In this document: piece by piece, positions 7,092 through 16,268 of the stretch
How the letters are laid out: every line of letters starts with the position of its first letter
How positions within the stretch are numbered: position 1 is the first letter of the stretch
Assembly (NCBI GenBank): GCA_045123975.1
Contig: JBGVKV010000086.1
Coordinates: 1-32,375, forward strand
DNA: 32,375 nt
Origin: SIG701 sp045123975
Lineage (GTDB): Bacteria > Bacillota > Clostridia > Oscillospirales > CAG-272
Direction of reading: 5' to 3'
The notes under the pieces: model-generated
What the model was told of the DNA's origin: nothing
Database searches by the model: none
Seen by the model: the letters and a program-made list of their open reading frames with translations, nothing else
Position numbers and translations under genes: made by a program

Positions 7092-7853
7092 ATGGATTTG
7101 GACGTACAGCGCGCCAGCTTATGGAAAAGAATTGCCGCATGGATGTTTGATTCGATCCTTGTTGCCATTTTGGCTGTGGGGATCGGCGTGATTCTTTCAG
7201 CTGCTTTCGGCTATGACGGATACAGTGCCCGTCTGGACGAGATATATGCGAAATATGAATCGCAGTACGGCGTTGTATTTGCCGTTACCGCGGAAGAGTA
7301 TGCAGCTATGTCAGACGAGGAGATTGAGAATTACCATACAGCGTACGATGCCCTGATCAAAGATGAGGAAACCATTTACGTATATAATATGGTTATCAAT
7401 CTTTCCCTGGTGATCACCACCCTTGGAATCCTGCTGGCTGTATTGGGGTTGGAATTTATCGTTCCTTTGCTCATCGGGAACGGACAGACATTGGGCAAGA
7501 AGATATTCGGAATCTGCCTGATGCGCGGCGACTGTGTAAAGATCAACACGATGCAGCTGTTCGTGCGAACCATCCTCGGTAAGTTCACGATCGAAACCAT
7601 GATTCCCGTATACATCGCTATCATGATCTTTTGGGGTGCCATGGGCTCTACGGGCACGCTGATCCTGGCAGCATTCCTTCTCGTGCAGATACTGCTTCCT
7701 CTTCTTACCCGGAACCGCAGTGCAATTCACGATATGCTGGCCGGAGTGGCCGCTGTGGATTTCTCCAGCCAGAAAATCTTCGCTACCGCGGAGGATCTGA
7801 TCGAATATAAGAAAAAAGCCGCCGCCGAGCAATCCGCCCGGCAGGCGTATTGA
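7092..7853 (+). CDS. RDD-family membrane protein
   Basis: The 253-residue protein starts with the RDD-type motif LWKRIAAWMFDSILVAILAVGIGV (R and D in the first helix). It has a second helix at about 100-128, the hallmark NGQTLGKKIFGICLM loop, a third helix pair at about 170-205, and ends with NRSAIHDMLAGVAAVD. A roughly 60-residue acidic insertion, probably extracytoplasmic, lies between helices 1 and 2. The function of RDD proteins is mostly unknown; some act in ion transport. The ATG at 7092 follows GGGAGAACAAGT. The longer frame from 6870 crosses the terminator and is rejected. It lies 36 bases before the ABC ATPase and may be in that operon. Confidence 0.85.
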   Translation: MDLDVQRASLWKRIAAWMFDSILVAILAVGIGVILSAAFGYDGYSARLDEIYAKYESQYGVVFAVTAEEYAAMSDEEIENYHTAYDALIKDEETIYVYNMVINLSLVITTLGILLAVLGLEFIVPLLIGNGQTLGKKIFGICLMRGDCVKINTMQLFVRTILGKFTIETMIPVYIAIMIFWGAMGSTGTLILAAFLLVQILLPLLTRNRSAIHDMLAGVAAVDFSSQKIFATAEDLIEYKKKAAAEQSARQAY

Positions 7854-7889
7854 TACCAAAAGTAAACCATCTTAAGGAAGGATATTTGT

Positions 7890-8993
<1,104 letters not shown>

Positions 8994-8995
8994 GT

Positions 8996-9940
8996 ATGGT
9001 AGAGAACAAGCAACAGTGGAAAGCATGGCTATACTTATCGCCGGCGATCGTTTTGCTGCTGGTGTTCACAGTCTGGCCTATCTTCAACACCGTTCGTATG
9101 GCGTTTCTGGAAAACTATAAAAGTCTGGAAGCTGCCAACGGCGCCGTGTTCTCCTTTGGTATCGGAAACTTCATCAAGGTTCTTGAGTACAAGCGCTTCC
9201 TTCAGTGCTTGAAAAATACGGTGCTCCTTTGTGTGCTTACCGTACCGATCTCCACCATTCTGGCTCTTCTGATTGCCGTAGCTCTCAATTCCATCAAACC
9301 TCTGCAGAAGCTTCTGCAGACTATATTCTTCCTTCCTTACGTTACAAACTCCATCGCCATCGGTATGGTGTTTGCCGCCATGTTCAATATCGTAGGCAGC
9401 TTCTACGGTACGGAGAACGAGATCGTCGTTACCGCCGGTATTATCAATAACGTGATTGAATTTTTCGGCGGACAGCACGTGAACTGGATCAACTACGGCT
9501 CTACCTATGCCGCCAATATGTTCGTAATGGTGGTATATATCGTATGGAACGCACTGCCGTTTAAGATTCTGGTTCTTCTGGGCGGTTTGCAGAGCATCAA
9601 TAAGCAGTATTACGATGCTGCCAAGGTGGACAGCACTCCCCGCCGTCGCGTGTTTACGCATATTACCGTGCCGCTGCTTTCTCCTATGCTGGCATACGTT
9701 ATCATTACCGGTTTTATCGGCGGATTTAAGGAATATACCAGTATTGTCGGTATATTCGGCACCAATATGGGCCCTGCCAACGATGCCGGCCGACTGAATA
9801 CCATGGTAGGATTTATCTATGATGCCCTTGAGACCAATAATCAGGGTCGCGCCAGTGCTGCAGCCTTGATCCTGTTCTTCATCATTCTTGCCGTTACCCT
9901 TGTGAATAACTGGGTCAGCAAGAAGCGCGTTCATTATTGA
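8996..9940 (+). CDS. ABC transporter permease, MalF/UgpA type
   Basis: This 314-residue inner-membrane protein has about six hydrophobic segments, beginning with AWLYLSPAIVLLLVFTVWPI. The coupling-helix EAA loop YYDAAKVDSTPRRRVFTHIT-VPLLSP lies at about 203-228 and contacts the ATPase. It starts 2 bases after the ATPase stop and pairs with the next permease. An insertion of about 40 residues (YGTENEIVVTAG...) between membrane segments is longer than in many sugar permeases and lies on a predicted outer loop. Substrate is unknown. Confidence 0.93.
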   Translation: MVENKQQWKAWLYLSPAIVLLLVFTVWPIFNTVRMAFLENYKSLEAANGAVFSFGIGNFIKVLEYKRFLQCLKNTVLLCVLTVPISTILALLIAVALNSIKPLQKLLQTIFFLPYVTNSIAIGMVFAAMFNIVGSFYGTENEIVVTAGIINNVIEFFGGQHVNWINYGSTYAANMFVMVVYIVWNALPFKILVLLGGLQSINKQYYDAAKVDSTPRRRVFTHITVPLLSPMLAYVIITGFIGGFKEYTSIVGIFGTNMGPANDAGRLNTMVGFIYDALETNNQGRASAAALILFFIILAVTLVNNWVSKKRVHY

Positions 9941-9951
9941 GGAGGTGCTGT

Positions 9952-10845
9952 ATGTCAAAGAATACTATGACAGTGATGCAGGAAAGAGACCTGCAGAAAA
10001 CCACCGCCTCCCAGCGGATCGTACAGATTGCGGTTCGCGTGATGGTCTATACGTTTTTGATTGCCATGGCTGTCGTTGTCCTGTTCCCGTTTTACTGGAT
10101 GATTATATCCTCCCTGAAAACGTTGGATGAATACAGATTGAGCCAGCCTACCTTCTTCCCGCAGACTGTTATGCTCTCCAACTATGCCGATGCATTTACC
10201 ACGGCCAGCCTGGGAAGACTCTTCATCAATACGATGATCGTCGGCGTGGCCTCCACGCTTCTGTCGCTGATCATCACCGTATTGTCCGCATTCGCCTTTG
10301 CACGGCTTGAATTCAAGGGAAGAGAGCTTCTTTTCTCCGGACTTCTCGCTACTATGATGATCCCCGGCGAGCTCTTTACCATCACCAACTTCGTGACCGT
10401 CACGGAGTTCGGATGGCGTAATACCTATACGGTTCTGATCGTGCCGTTTTTGGTGAGCGTGTTCTATATCTTCCTTCTGCGGCAGAATTTTATGCAGATC
10501 CCCAATGAATTGTATCTTGCCGCCAAGGTGGACGGAACCTCCGATATCAAATACCTGTGGAAGGTCATGGTGCCCCTGTCCTTGCCCACGCTGATTTCCA
10601 TTACCATTCTGAAAATGATGGGTGCGTGGAACTCCTACATGTGGCCGAAGCTGGTTGCCAATGATGCTGCCCACAGCATGATAACAAACGGTCTGAGAAA
10701 CGCGTTTACCGATACTACCGGTGACGTAAACTATCCCGTACAGATGGCTGCCGTAGCCATCGTGTCCGCCCCGCTGTTTTTGGTGTTTATTTTCCTGAGA
10801 AAATACATCATGGCCGGCGTAAGCCGCAGCGGTATCAAAGGTTAA
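9952..10845 (+). CDS. ABC transporter permease, MalG/UgpE type
   Basis: The 297-residue permease has a first membrane helix at about 25-45 (VYTFLIAMAVVVLFPFYWMI) and an EAA motif LYLAAKVDGTSDIKYLWKVM-VPLSLP at about 185-210. It ends with IMAGVSRSGIKG, the usual MalG-type C-terminus (-AG...GAVKG like). The ATG at 9952 is chosen over a TTG at 9937 because AGGAGG lies 6 bases upstream. The gap to the first permease is 11 bases. It forms the heterodimeric channel with the preceding gene product. Confidence 0.94.
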   Translation: MSKNTMTVMQERDLQKTTASQRIVQIAVRVMVYTFLIAMAVVVLFPFYWMIISSLKTLDEYRLSQPTFFPQTVMLSNYADAFTTASLGRLFINTMIVGVASTLLSLIITVLSAFAFARLEFKGRELLFSGLLATMMIPGELFTITNFVTVTEFGWRNTYTVLIVPFLVSVFYIFLLRQNFMQIPNELYLAAKVDGTSDIKYLWKVMVPLSLPTLISITILKMMGAWNSYMWPKLVANDAAHSMITNGLRNAFTDTTGDVNYPVQMAAVAIVSAPLFLVFIFLRKYIMAGVSRSGIKG

Positions 10846-10846
10846 T

Positions 10847-10867
10847 AGGCAGCGGTGCAATCTGCCT
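10847..10867 (+). other. Short intercistronic hairpin before the binding-protein gene
   Basis: AGGCAG (10847-10852) and CTGCCT (10862-10867) pair around a 9-base loop with no T-run. Such hairpins between permease and binding-protein genes often cause mRNA processing or differential stability; that role here is inference. Confidence 0.35.
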
Positions 10868-10911
10868 GTAACATATAACAAACAACTAATCAGAAAGGAA
10901 TTTTCATCACT

Positions 10912-12336
10912 ATGTTGAAGAGAATTGTAGCAATGCTCCTGTTTGCTGCTATGGTAATCACTATGCTGGCAGCGTGCAACGGCACCACTACTCCCGGTAC
11001 CAAAGGCAAGGTAAACTTTGTAGTTCCGGAAACCGGTTTTGATGCTGAAACCCCCATCACCATTACCTTTATGAACACAATGGGCTCCAATCTGTCCACC
11101 GTTCTTGAGGCTTATATCGCTGAGTTCGAGGCAATCTTCCCGAACATCGACGTTGTAAGCGTTAACGGCGGTAGCTACGACGACGTTCGCGATACCATCG
11201 TTACCGAGATTACCGTTGGCGGTCAGCCCAACATCGCTTACTGCTATCCCGATCACGTAGCTCTGTACAATCTGGCAGACGCTGTGGCTACTCTGGACGA
11301 TCTGATCGACAGCCAGCTGACCGTTACCCGTGCGGACGGTACCACCGAGATCATCGGTCTGACTGACGAGCAGAAGGCAGATTTTATCGAAGGTTACTAC
11401 AATGAGGGTACGAGCTACGGCGACGGCCTGATGTACACGATGCCTTTCTCCAAGTCTACCGAGGTTCTGTACTACAACAAGACCTTCTTCGACGAGCACA
11501 ATCTGACCGTTCCCACCACTTGGGCTGAGGTAGAGGCAGTTTGCGCACAGATCAAGCAGATTGACCCTGAATCCATTCCTCTCGGCTATGACTCCGAGTC
11601 CAACTGGTTCATCACCATGTGCGAGCAGTACAAGTCTCCCTACACCAGCGCAACCGGTGACCACTTCCTGTTCGATAACGAGCAGAACCACGCATTTATC
11701 AAGATGTTCAATGATTGGTACGCTAAGGGCTACGTGACCACCCAGACTCTGTACGGTGCGTACACCTCCGGCCTGTTCACTGCTACCAACGGTATGGAGA
11801 GCTATATGTCCATCGGTTCCTCTGCCGGCGCTACCTATCAGCGTCCCGCAGCCAATGCCGACGGCACCTATCCCTTTGAGGTAGGTATTGCTACCATTCC
11901 TCAGGTAGATGCAGACAACAAGAAGGTTATCTCCCAGGGTCCCAGCGTATGTATCTTCAAGAAGAGCAATCCTCAGGAAGTTATCGCATCCTGGCTGTTC
12001 GTTAAGTACCTGACCACCAGCGTAGACTTCCAGGCTGAGTTCGCTATGGCTTCCGGTTACGTTCCCGTACTGAAGTCCGTTGCCGAGAACGAAGGCTATG
12101 CTGACTTCCTCAGCAAGGCAAACGGCGGAAACTATGTTGCTGCTCTGTCCGCTAAGGTATGTCTGGAGCAGGCTGACGCTTACTATACCTCCCCCGCATT
12201 CAACGGTTCTTCCGCTGCCCGTGATCAGGTTGGCGCGCTTCTGACCAAGTGCCTTACTTTGAGCGGTGCGGATCTGGATGCACAGATCAAGGCTGCATTT
12301 GCTGACGCAGTAGAAGAGTGCGAGTATAACAGCTGA
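10912..12336 (+). CDS. Extracellular solute-binding lipoprotein of the ABC importer (family 1 type)
   Basis: The 474-residue protein has a signal peptide with lipobox LAAC (lipid anchor Cys22). A MalE/UgpB-like fold follows: ITITFMNTMGSNL, FEAIFPNIDVVSVNGGSYDDVRD, GQPNIAYCYPDHVALYNLADAV, MYTMPFSKSTEVLYYNKTFFDEHNL-TVPTTWAEVEA, and the later EVIASWLFVKYLTTSVDFQAEFAMASGYVPV segment. It should capture the substrate outside the membrane and deliver it to the permease pair. AGAAAGGA precedes the ATG. It is followed 14 bases later by the nuclease-like lipoprotein gene. The family usually binds oligosaccharides or glycerophosphodiesters. The ligand cannot be fixed from sequence, and the downstream genes make a nucleic-acid-derived sugar or nucleotide worth testing. 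Confidence 0.93.
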   Translation: MLKRIVAMLLFAAMVITMLAACNGTTTPGTKGKVNFVVPETGFDAETPITITFMNTMGSNLSTVLEAYIAEFEAIFPNIDVVSVNGGSYDDVRDTIVTEITVGGQPNIAYCYPDHVALYNLADAVATLDDLIDSQLTVTRADGTTEIIGLTDEQKADFIEGYYNEGTSYGDGLMYTMPFSKSTEVLYYNKTFFDEHNLTVPTTWAEVEAVCAQIKQIDPESIPLGYDSESNWFITMCEQYKSPYTSATGDHFLFDNEQNHAFIKMFNDWYAKGYVTTQTLYGAYTSGLFTATNGMESYMSIGSSAGATYQRPAANADGTYPFEVGIATIPQVDADNKKVISQGPSVCIFKKSNPQEVIASWLFVKYLTTSVDFQAEFAMASGYVPVLKSVAENEGYADFLSKANGGNYVAALSAKVCLEQADAYYTSPAFNGSSAARDQVGALLTKCLTLSGADLDAQIKAAFADAVEECEYNS

Positions 12337-12350
12337 TTTCAATACGTTGC

Positions 12351-13694
12351 ATGAGTAACGCTAAAAAAATCCTTGTTTTGCCGCTGATTGCGTGTTTGCT
12401 TGCCTCTTTTCTGGCAGGCTGCACGCCGAATCAGCCGGATTCTCCCGATTCACCCGAGGTTACGGAGGAGCGGGATTACGCGTCTTCCGTTACGTTGGAT
12501 ATGACTACCTCCACTGCAAAGCTGGAGGTCACTGTCAAATCCTTCATAGACGGTGACACTACCCATTTCTACGTTCCCACGGACGTGATGGAAACCGGAG
12601 TGCTGAAAGCAAGATACCTTGCCATCAATACACCGGAATCCACCGGAAAAATCGAAGAGTACGGCAAAAAAGCGGCACAGTTCACTAAAGAAAGGCTGTC
12701 CTCCGCCACGTCGATCATCGTCGAGTCGGAGAATGGCACGTGGAATCCCGATTCCACCGGATCCCGGTACCTGGTGTGGGTGTGGTATAAAACCGCCGAT
12801 TCACCAGATTATCGAAATCTGAACATCGAGATTCTTCAAAACGGTCTGGCATTGCCCAATTCCGCCGCAAGCGGATTGTACGGTGAGGCAGCGGTTGCTG
12901 CCAACCGTCAGGCAAGGGAGCACGGATATAACATCTACTCCGGCCAGAAGGATCCCGATTTTTACTACGGCGAAGCCGTGGAGCTCACCCTGAAGGAGCT
13001 TCGCTCCAATATCAGTGAGTACAACGGCGTAAAAGTAGCCTTCAACGGAATCATTACCACCAACAGCGGAACCCAGGGCGTCTATATCGAGGATTACGAT
13101 GCCGAAACGGATATGTACTACGGTATGTATATCTATTACGGCCACGGCCTTACGGGCGGCGGTCTGGAGGTTTTGCAGGTGGGAAATGAAGCCCGCATCG
13201 TTGGCACGGTTCAGTACTACGAGGCAGGGAACTCCTACCAGGTCTCCGGCCTGACGTACCGTCAGATCAAGCCGAAGGACCCCGGTAATATCCAGAAGCT
13301 CAGCGACGGCCATTTGCCCGCTTACGTTCTTACCGATCCCGCCACCTTTGTGAATGGAAAGATTGAAGTGGAGCGCGGCGAGGAAACCGTTACCGCTGAC
13401 TACGCCGAGATGGCGCTGGGTACCTCCGTTGAAATGAAAGGCCTGACTGTCAAGGAAGTCTACACCACGGCTAATGAGGATAGCTCCTCCTTTGGAGCCA
13501 TGACTCTCCTCTGTGATGCAGACGGCGTGACTGTCAGTGTGCGTACCGCCGTGTTCCGCAACGCAGACGGATCCCTCGTTACCGGGGATGCCTACCTGGG
13601 CAAAACCGTAAACGTGAAGGGAATCGTGGATACCTTCGATGGCGATTACCAGATCAAAGTATTTTCCGCAGATCATATTACAATAACTAATTAA
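12351..13694 (+). CDS. Surface lipoprotein with thermonuclease (SNase-like) domain and C-terminal OB-fold-like regions
   Basis: The 447-residue protein has a signal peptide with lipobox LAGC (Cys24), an Asp/Pro-rich linker, and a staphylococcal-nuclease-like domain at about 57-200. Residues matching the nuclease active site are Asp69 (SFIDGDTT), Arg88 (KARYLAINTPES), Glu96 and Arg139 (SRYLVWVWY). The position equivalent to metal-binding Asp40 is Asn93. The G-x-x-A helix (YGKKAAQFTKERL) and the C-terminal AAVAANRQAREHGYNIYS match the family. Residues about 215-310 and 325-447 look like two OB-fold-type beta domains, possibly nucleic-acid binding. It should be anchored outside the cell and hydrolyse DNA or RNA if active. 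No clear ribosome-binding site precedes the ATG, so coupling to the upstream gene is likely. Confidence 0.88.
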   Translation: MSNAKKILVLPLIACLLASFLAGCTPNQPDSPDSPEVTEERDYASSVTLDMTTSTAKLEVTVKSFIDGDTTHFYVPTDVMETGVLKARYLAINTPESTGKIEEYGKKAAQFTKERLSSATSIIVESENGTWNPDSTGSRYLVWVWYKTADSPDYRNLNIEILQNGLALPNSAASGLYGEAAVAANRQAREHGYNIYSGQKDPDFYYGEAVELTLKELRSNISEYNGVKVAFNGIITTNSGTQGVYIEDYDAETDMYYGMYIYYGHGLTGGGLEVLQVGNEARIVGTVQYYEAGNSYQVSGLTYRQIKPKDPGNIQKLSDGHLPAYVLTDPATFVNGKIEVERGEETVTADYAEMALGTSVEMKGLTVKEVYTTANEDSSSFGAMTLLCDADGVTVSVRTAVFRNADGSLVTGDAYLGKTVNVKGIVDTFDGDYQIKVFSADHITITN

Positions 13695-13713
13695 AAATCA
13701 GAAGGAGTTTATC

Positions 13714-15378
13714 ATGAAACGATTGATTGCTTGCCTCTTGCTTCTGGCAATGAGCATTGCTGTATTTGCAGGCTGCAACGAAATTACCACTCCCAACGAT
13801 ACCCCCGATGTAACCGAGCCCGCTGAAAACGGTCTGGACAATGCGATCGCATATGTAAAGACCGCTTATAAGAAGGCAGCTGAGAACACTGCCAAGGACT
13901 ACCAGCGTGTTGGTAAGGTTCCCGTTGGCGATACCGTTTATACCGTAGTATGGACCGTTGACGTATCCGAAGATCTGGTAAAGATCGAGGTGGCTGAGGA
14001 CGGCCTGGTTACCGTAAACGTAAACGAAGCGGCTGAGGCCGAGACTCCTTACGTTTTGACCGCTACCATCACCGACGAAAACGGCAACGTTGCCACCCAC
14101 TCCTGGAATCACATCCTGCCCGCAGGCCTGAACGTAGACGGTCTGACCTATGCGCAGATCGTGGAAGCAGGTTACGCTCTGGCTGACGGTGAGAAGCTGG
14201 AGAACACCTTCCGCCTGTTCGGTAAGATCGTGAACATCGACACTCCCTACAGCGCAGATTATAAGAACATCACCGTTACCATTGTTGTTGCCGGCAAGGA
14301 AGACAAGCCCATCATGTGCTACCGCCTGGCCGGTGAGGGCGCCGATACTCTCGCAGTGGGCGATAGGATCACTGTTGAAGGTCTTCTGAAGAACTACAAG
14401 GGCACCATCGAGTTCGATGCCGGATGCGCTCTGATTGCTAAGTCCGAGGTTGTGGATCAGAAGGCTCTCGTTAAGGCAGCATTTAATCTCGGTGAGGGCG
14501 ATTCTCTTGCATTCCCCGCAGTTATGACCGGTGTGGTTACCGAGATCACCTCCGCTTGGAGCGATCAGTACGGCAACATCACTGTAAACATGCAGGTTGA
14601 GGACAAGATCGTTATGGCATATCGCCTGAAGGGCGATGGCGCCAAGGACATCGCTGTTGGCGATACCATCACCGTTGCCGGTAAGATCAAGAACTACAAG
14701 GGCACCATCGAGTTTGACGCAGGCTGTCTGATGGTTCCCAACGATATGTACCACAGCGTAAAGAACGCTCTGTCCGCATACAAGCTGCAGGATCAGGAGT
14801 CCCAGGATGTTGAGAAGACCATTACCGGTACCATCGTATCCATCGACACCCCCTACAGCGCAGACTATAAGAACATCACCGTTACCATCGTTGTTGCAGG
14901 TCTCGAGGATTACAAGATCCAGTGCTACCGCCTGAAGGGCGAGGGCGCTGAGTCTCTGAAGGTGGGCGATACCATCACCGCAACCGGTAAGCTGAAGAAC
15001 TACAAGGGTACATACGAATTCGATGCAGGATGCGTGCTGGAAGCAACCGCTGCCAGCGAAGCTCCCGCTCCTGTAGCACCCGAAGATCCTCAGGCTATCG
15101 TTGCTGATGCATACGCTCTCGCTGACGGTGGAGCACTGCCTTACACCGCAACCCTGACCGGTGTCATCACCACCATCGATACCGAGTGGAGTGAGCAGTA
15201 CGGCAACATCACCGTGACCATCCAGGTTGGTGACAACGCTGAGCAGCTGATCCAGTGCTTCCGCCTGAAGGGCGACGGCGCCGCTGATCTGAAGGTTGGC
15301 GATACCATCACCGTTACCGGTATGATTAAGAACTACCAGGGCAAGATCCAGTTCAACGCCGGATGCACCCTTGGCTGA
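13714..15378 (+). CDS. Lipoprotein with four OB-fold-like repeats in A-B-A-B order
   Basis: The 554-residue protein has a signal peptide with lipobox FAGC (Cys19 region). An Ig-like N-terminal domain lies at about 65-140 (VYTVVWTVDVSEDLVKIEV ... VLTATITDENGNVATH). Four units of roughly 95-105 residues follow, each ending with a version of KNYKGTIEFDAGC. Units 1 and 3 share DTPYSADYKNITVTIVVAG, while units 2 and 4 share WSDQYGNITV or WSEQYGNITV, so a two-domain block was duplicated. Each unit has a helix-like prefix, then beta strands with YRLKGEGA and VGDTITVTGK, typical of bacterial OB-fold domains. No catalytic motif is seen; a binding or scaffold role at the surface is inferred. AGAAGGAG precedes the ATG. 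It is the last gene of the ABC operon. I do not know a named family for the full protein. Confidence 0.88.
   Translation: MKRLIACLLLLAMSIAVFAGCNEITTPNDTPDVTEPAENGLDNAIAYVKTAYKKAAENTAKDYQRVGKVPVGDTVYTVVWTVDVSEDLVKIEVAEDGLVTVNVNEAAEAETPYVLTATITDENGNVATHSWNHILPAGLNVDGLTYAQIVEAGYALADGEKLENTFRLFGKIVNIDTPYSADYKNITVTIVVAGKEDKPIMCYRLAGEGADTLAVGDRITVEGLLKNYKGTIEFDAGCALIAKSEVVDQKALVKAAFNLGEGDSLAFPAVMTGVVTEITSAWSDQYGNITVNMQVEDKIVMAYRLKGDGAKDIAVGDTITVAGKIKNYKGTIEFDAGCLMVPNDMYHSVKNALSAYKLQDQESQDVEKTITGTIVSIDTPYSADYKNITVTIVVAGLEDYKIQCYRLKGEGAESLKVGDTITATGKLKNYKGTYEFDAGCVLEATAASEAPAPVAPEDPQAIVADAYALADGGALPYTATLTGVITTIDTEWSEQYGNITVTIQVGDNAEQLIQCFRLKGDGAADLKVGDTITVTGMIKNYQGKIQFNAGCTLG
14160..15375 (+). repeat. 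Tandem coding repeats of about 300 bp (OB-fold units)
   Basis: Four in-frame units lie at roughly 14160-14440, 14460-14740, 14770-15045 and 15090-15375. Stretches around 14257 and 14866, and around 14389, 14692 and 14995, are nearly identical at DNA level, including synonymous positions. This suggests recent duplication or gene conversion. Confidence 0.8.
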
Positions 15379-15390
15379 TAATTGAAACGA

Positions 15391-15422
15391 AAAAAGGCTG
15401 TCGCATCAGCGACAGCCTTTTT
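15391..15422 (+). terminator. Strong terminator closing the ABC/nuclease operon
   Basis: A 14-bp perfect stem (AAAAAGGCTGTCGC / GCGACAGCCTTTTT) with an ATCA loop starts 12 bases after the stop. The T-run is within and after the 3' arm. Confidence 0.92.
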
Positions 15423-15462
15423 GTGTTTGGGACAACATTCCCACGCTATAGGTGCTTCCATA

Positions 15463-15491
15463 TTGCAAAATTGATATTTGTGTGATATACT
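15463..15491 (+). promoter_or_regulatory. Sigma-A promoter of the 136-residue membrane protein gene
   Basis: TTGCAA at 15463-15468 and TATACT at 15486-15491 are separated by 17 bases, and lie 35 bases before the ATG at 15527. Confidence 0.7.
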
Positions 15492-15526
15492 GATCATACA
15501 GAGCGTTTCCGCTGAGGTGAATATAT

Positions 15527-15937
15527 ATGAAAAAATCCACTTTAGGAAAAAGAATTGCGATCGTCGCCATAGTTTTGAGTGTGATCATTATGGTCGGAAT
15601 ATTGGGAATGATGCTCATTCGTCCTGACATTATGGCGGAAATCCTCCCATACAGTATAGTAAAACAGTATTTGCTGTATGATCATATTGCATATGACGGC
15701 GTGGATTATTATTTGATGGATCACGCACCGTCGTCGGATGTCCGCGACGGAAAATTTGTTGCGAATGATGTGTATGTAGTTTTAGTCAATCAAGAGGGCG
15801 TTCCGTACAAGGGCTCTCAAAAGGAACCTGCATGGCTGCTTGCCAATGATCCCGATACGTTGTACATTTACTTCAACAGCGCATATTATACCAGAGATGT
15901 AAACCTTGCGTCCGAAATGTATGGGTTCAATAAGTGA
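15527..15937 (+). CDS. Hypothetical single-pass membrane or secreted protein
   Basis: I do not recognise this 136-residue protein. It has a basic N-terminus (KKSTLGKR), one hydrophobic segment at about 10-32 (IAIVAIVLSVIIMVGILGMML) and no lipobox. The C-terminal part is rich in Tyr and Asp (YDHIAYDGVDYYLMDHAP; LANDPDTLYIYFNSAYYTRD) and probably lies outside the membrane. GAGGTGA precedes the ATG with good spacing, and it has its own promoter and terminator, so it is a real monocistronic gene. Its base composition is slightly more A+T rich than the ABC operon. Confidence 0.75.
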   Translation: MKKSTLGKRIAIVAIVLSVIIMVGILGMMLIRPDIMAEILPYSIVKQYLLYDHIAYDGVDYYLMDHAPSSDVRDGKFVANDVYVVLVNQEGVPYKGSQKEPAWLLANDPDTLYIYFNSAYYTRDVNLASEMYGFNK

Positions 15938-15944
15938 ATAACAA

Positions 15945-15977
15945 AAACCGGCCACCTCAATGGGTGACCGGTTGTTT
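15945..15977. terminator. Bidirectional terminator between convergent small genes
   Basis: Arms AACCGG-CCACC and GGGTGACCGGTT (one mismatch) are flanked by an A-run and a T-run. The hairpin sits between the stops at 15937 and 15982. Confidence 0.8.
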
Positions 15978-15981
15978 TACT

Positions 15982-16254
15982 TTAATTCTGTTTTTGCTTT
16001 CGATCGATAATATGCTCTACGAAAAAAACACAGGCAAGTCCGAGAGAAGCATAGGCGAAGACTGATGATGTTTCGCCGATTTTACTCCATTGATTCTTTT
16101 TTGCATACACCAATTCTACTTGTCCGTTGTCTAAGGATTCATCCCATTGCGCTTTGTAGAAATCCTGCATCGTACTGCTGATAAGAGGAATTGCAACGGT
16201 AAGCAACAAAGCGAGAATGAATAAGATTGCGGTTAGGAATTTGACTTTCTTCAT
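15982..16254 (-). CDS. Hypothetical small protein with two membrane segments
   Basis: This 90-residue protein has no family I can name. Hydrophobic segments lie at about 6-25 (FLTAILFILALLLTVAIPLI) and 62-80 (TSSVFAYASLGLACVFFV). A polar 35-residue loop (AQWDESLDNGQVELVYAKKNQW) lies between them, with a basic tail (DRKQKQN). AAAGGAGA precedes the ATG on the minus strand. It begins 14 bases after the SpoU-family methyltransferase gene and is probably co-transcribed with it, although its A+T-rich composition differs from that gene and suggests a later insertion into the operon. Confidence 0.72.
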   Translation of the reverse strand: MKKVKFLTAILFILALLLTVAIPLISSTMQDFYKAQWDESLDNGQVELVYAKKNQWSKIGETSSVFAYASLGLACVFFVEHIIDRKQKQN

Positions 16255-16268
16255 CGTCTGACTCTCCT

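Noticed and set aside
9955..12342. 795-codon open frame on the minus strand opposite the second permease and binding protein
   Set aside because: It is antisense to two clear ABC genes, has low-complexity His/Gly/Val/Asn composition and no recognisable domain. It is a shadow of codon bias.
13714..15378. Repeats considered as a CRISPR array or intergenic repeats
   Set aside because: They are long in-frame coding repeats of about 300 bp with no spacers; no CRISPR array or cas gene is present in the window.
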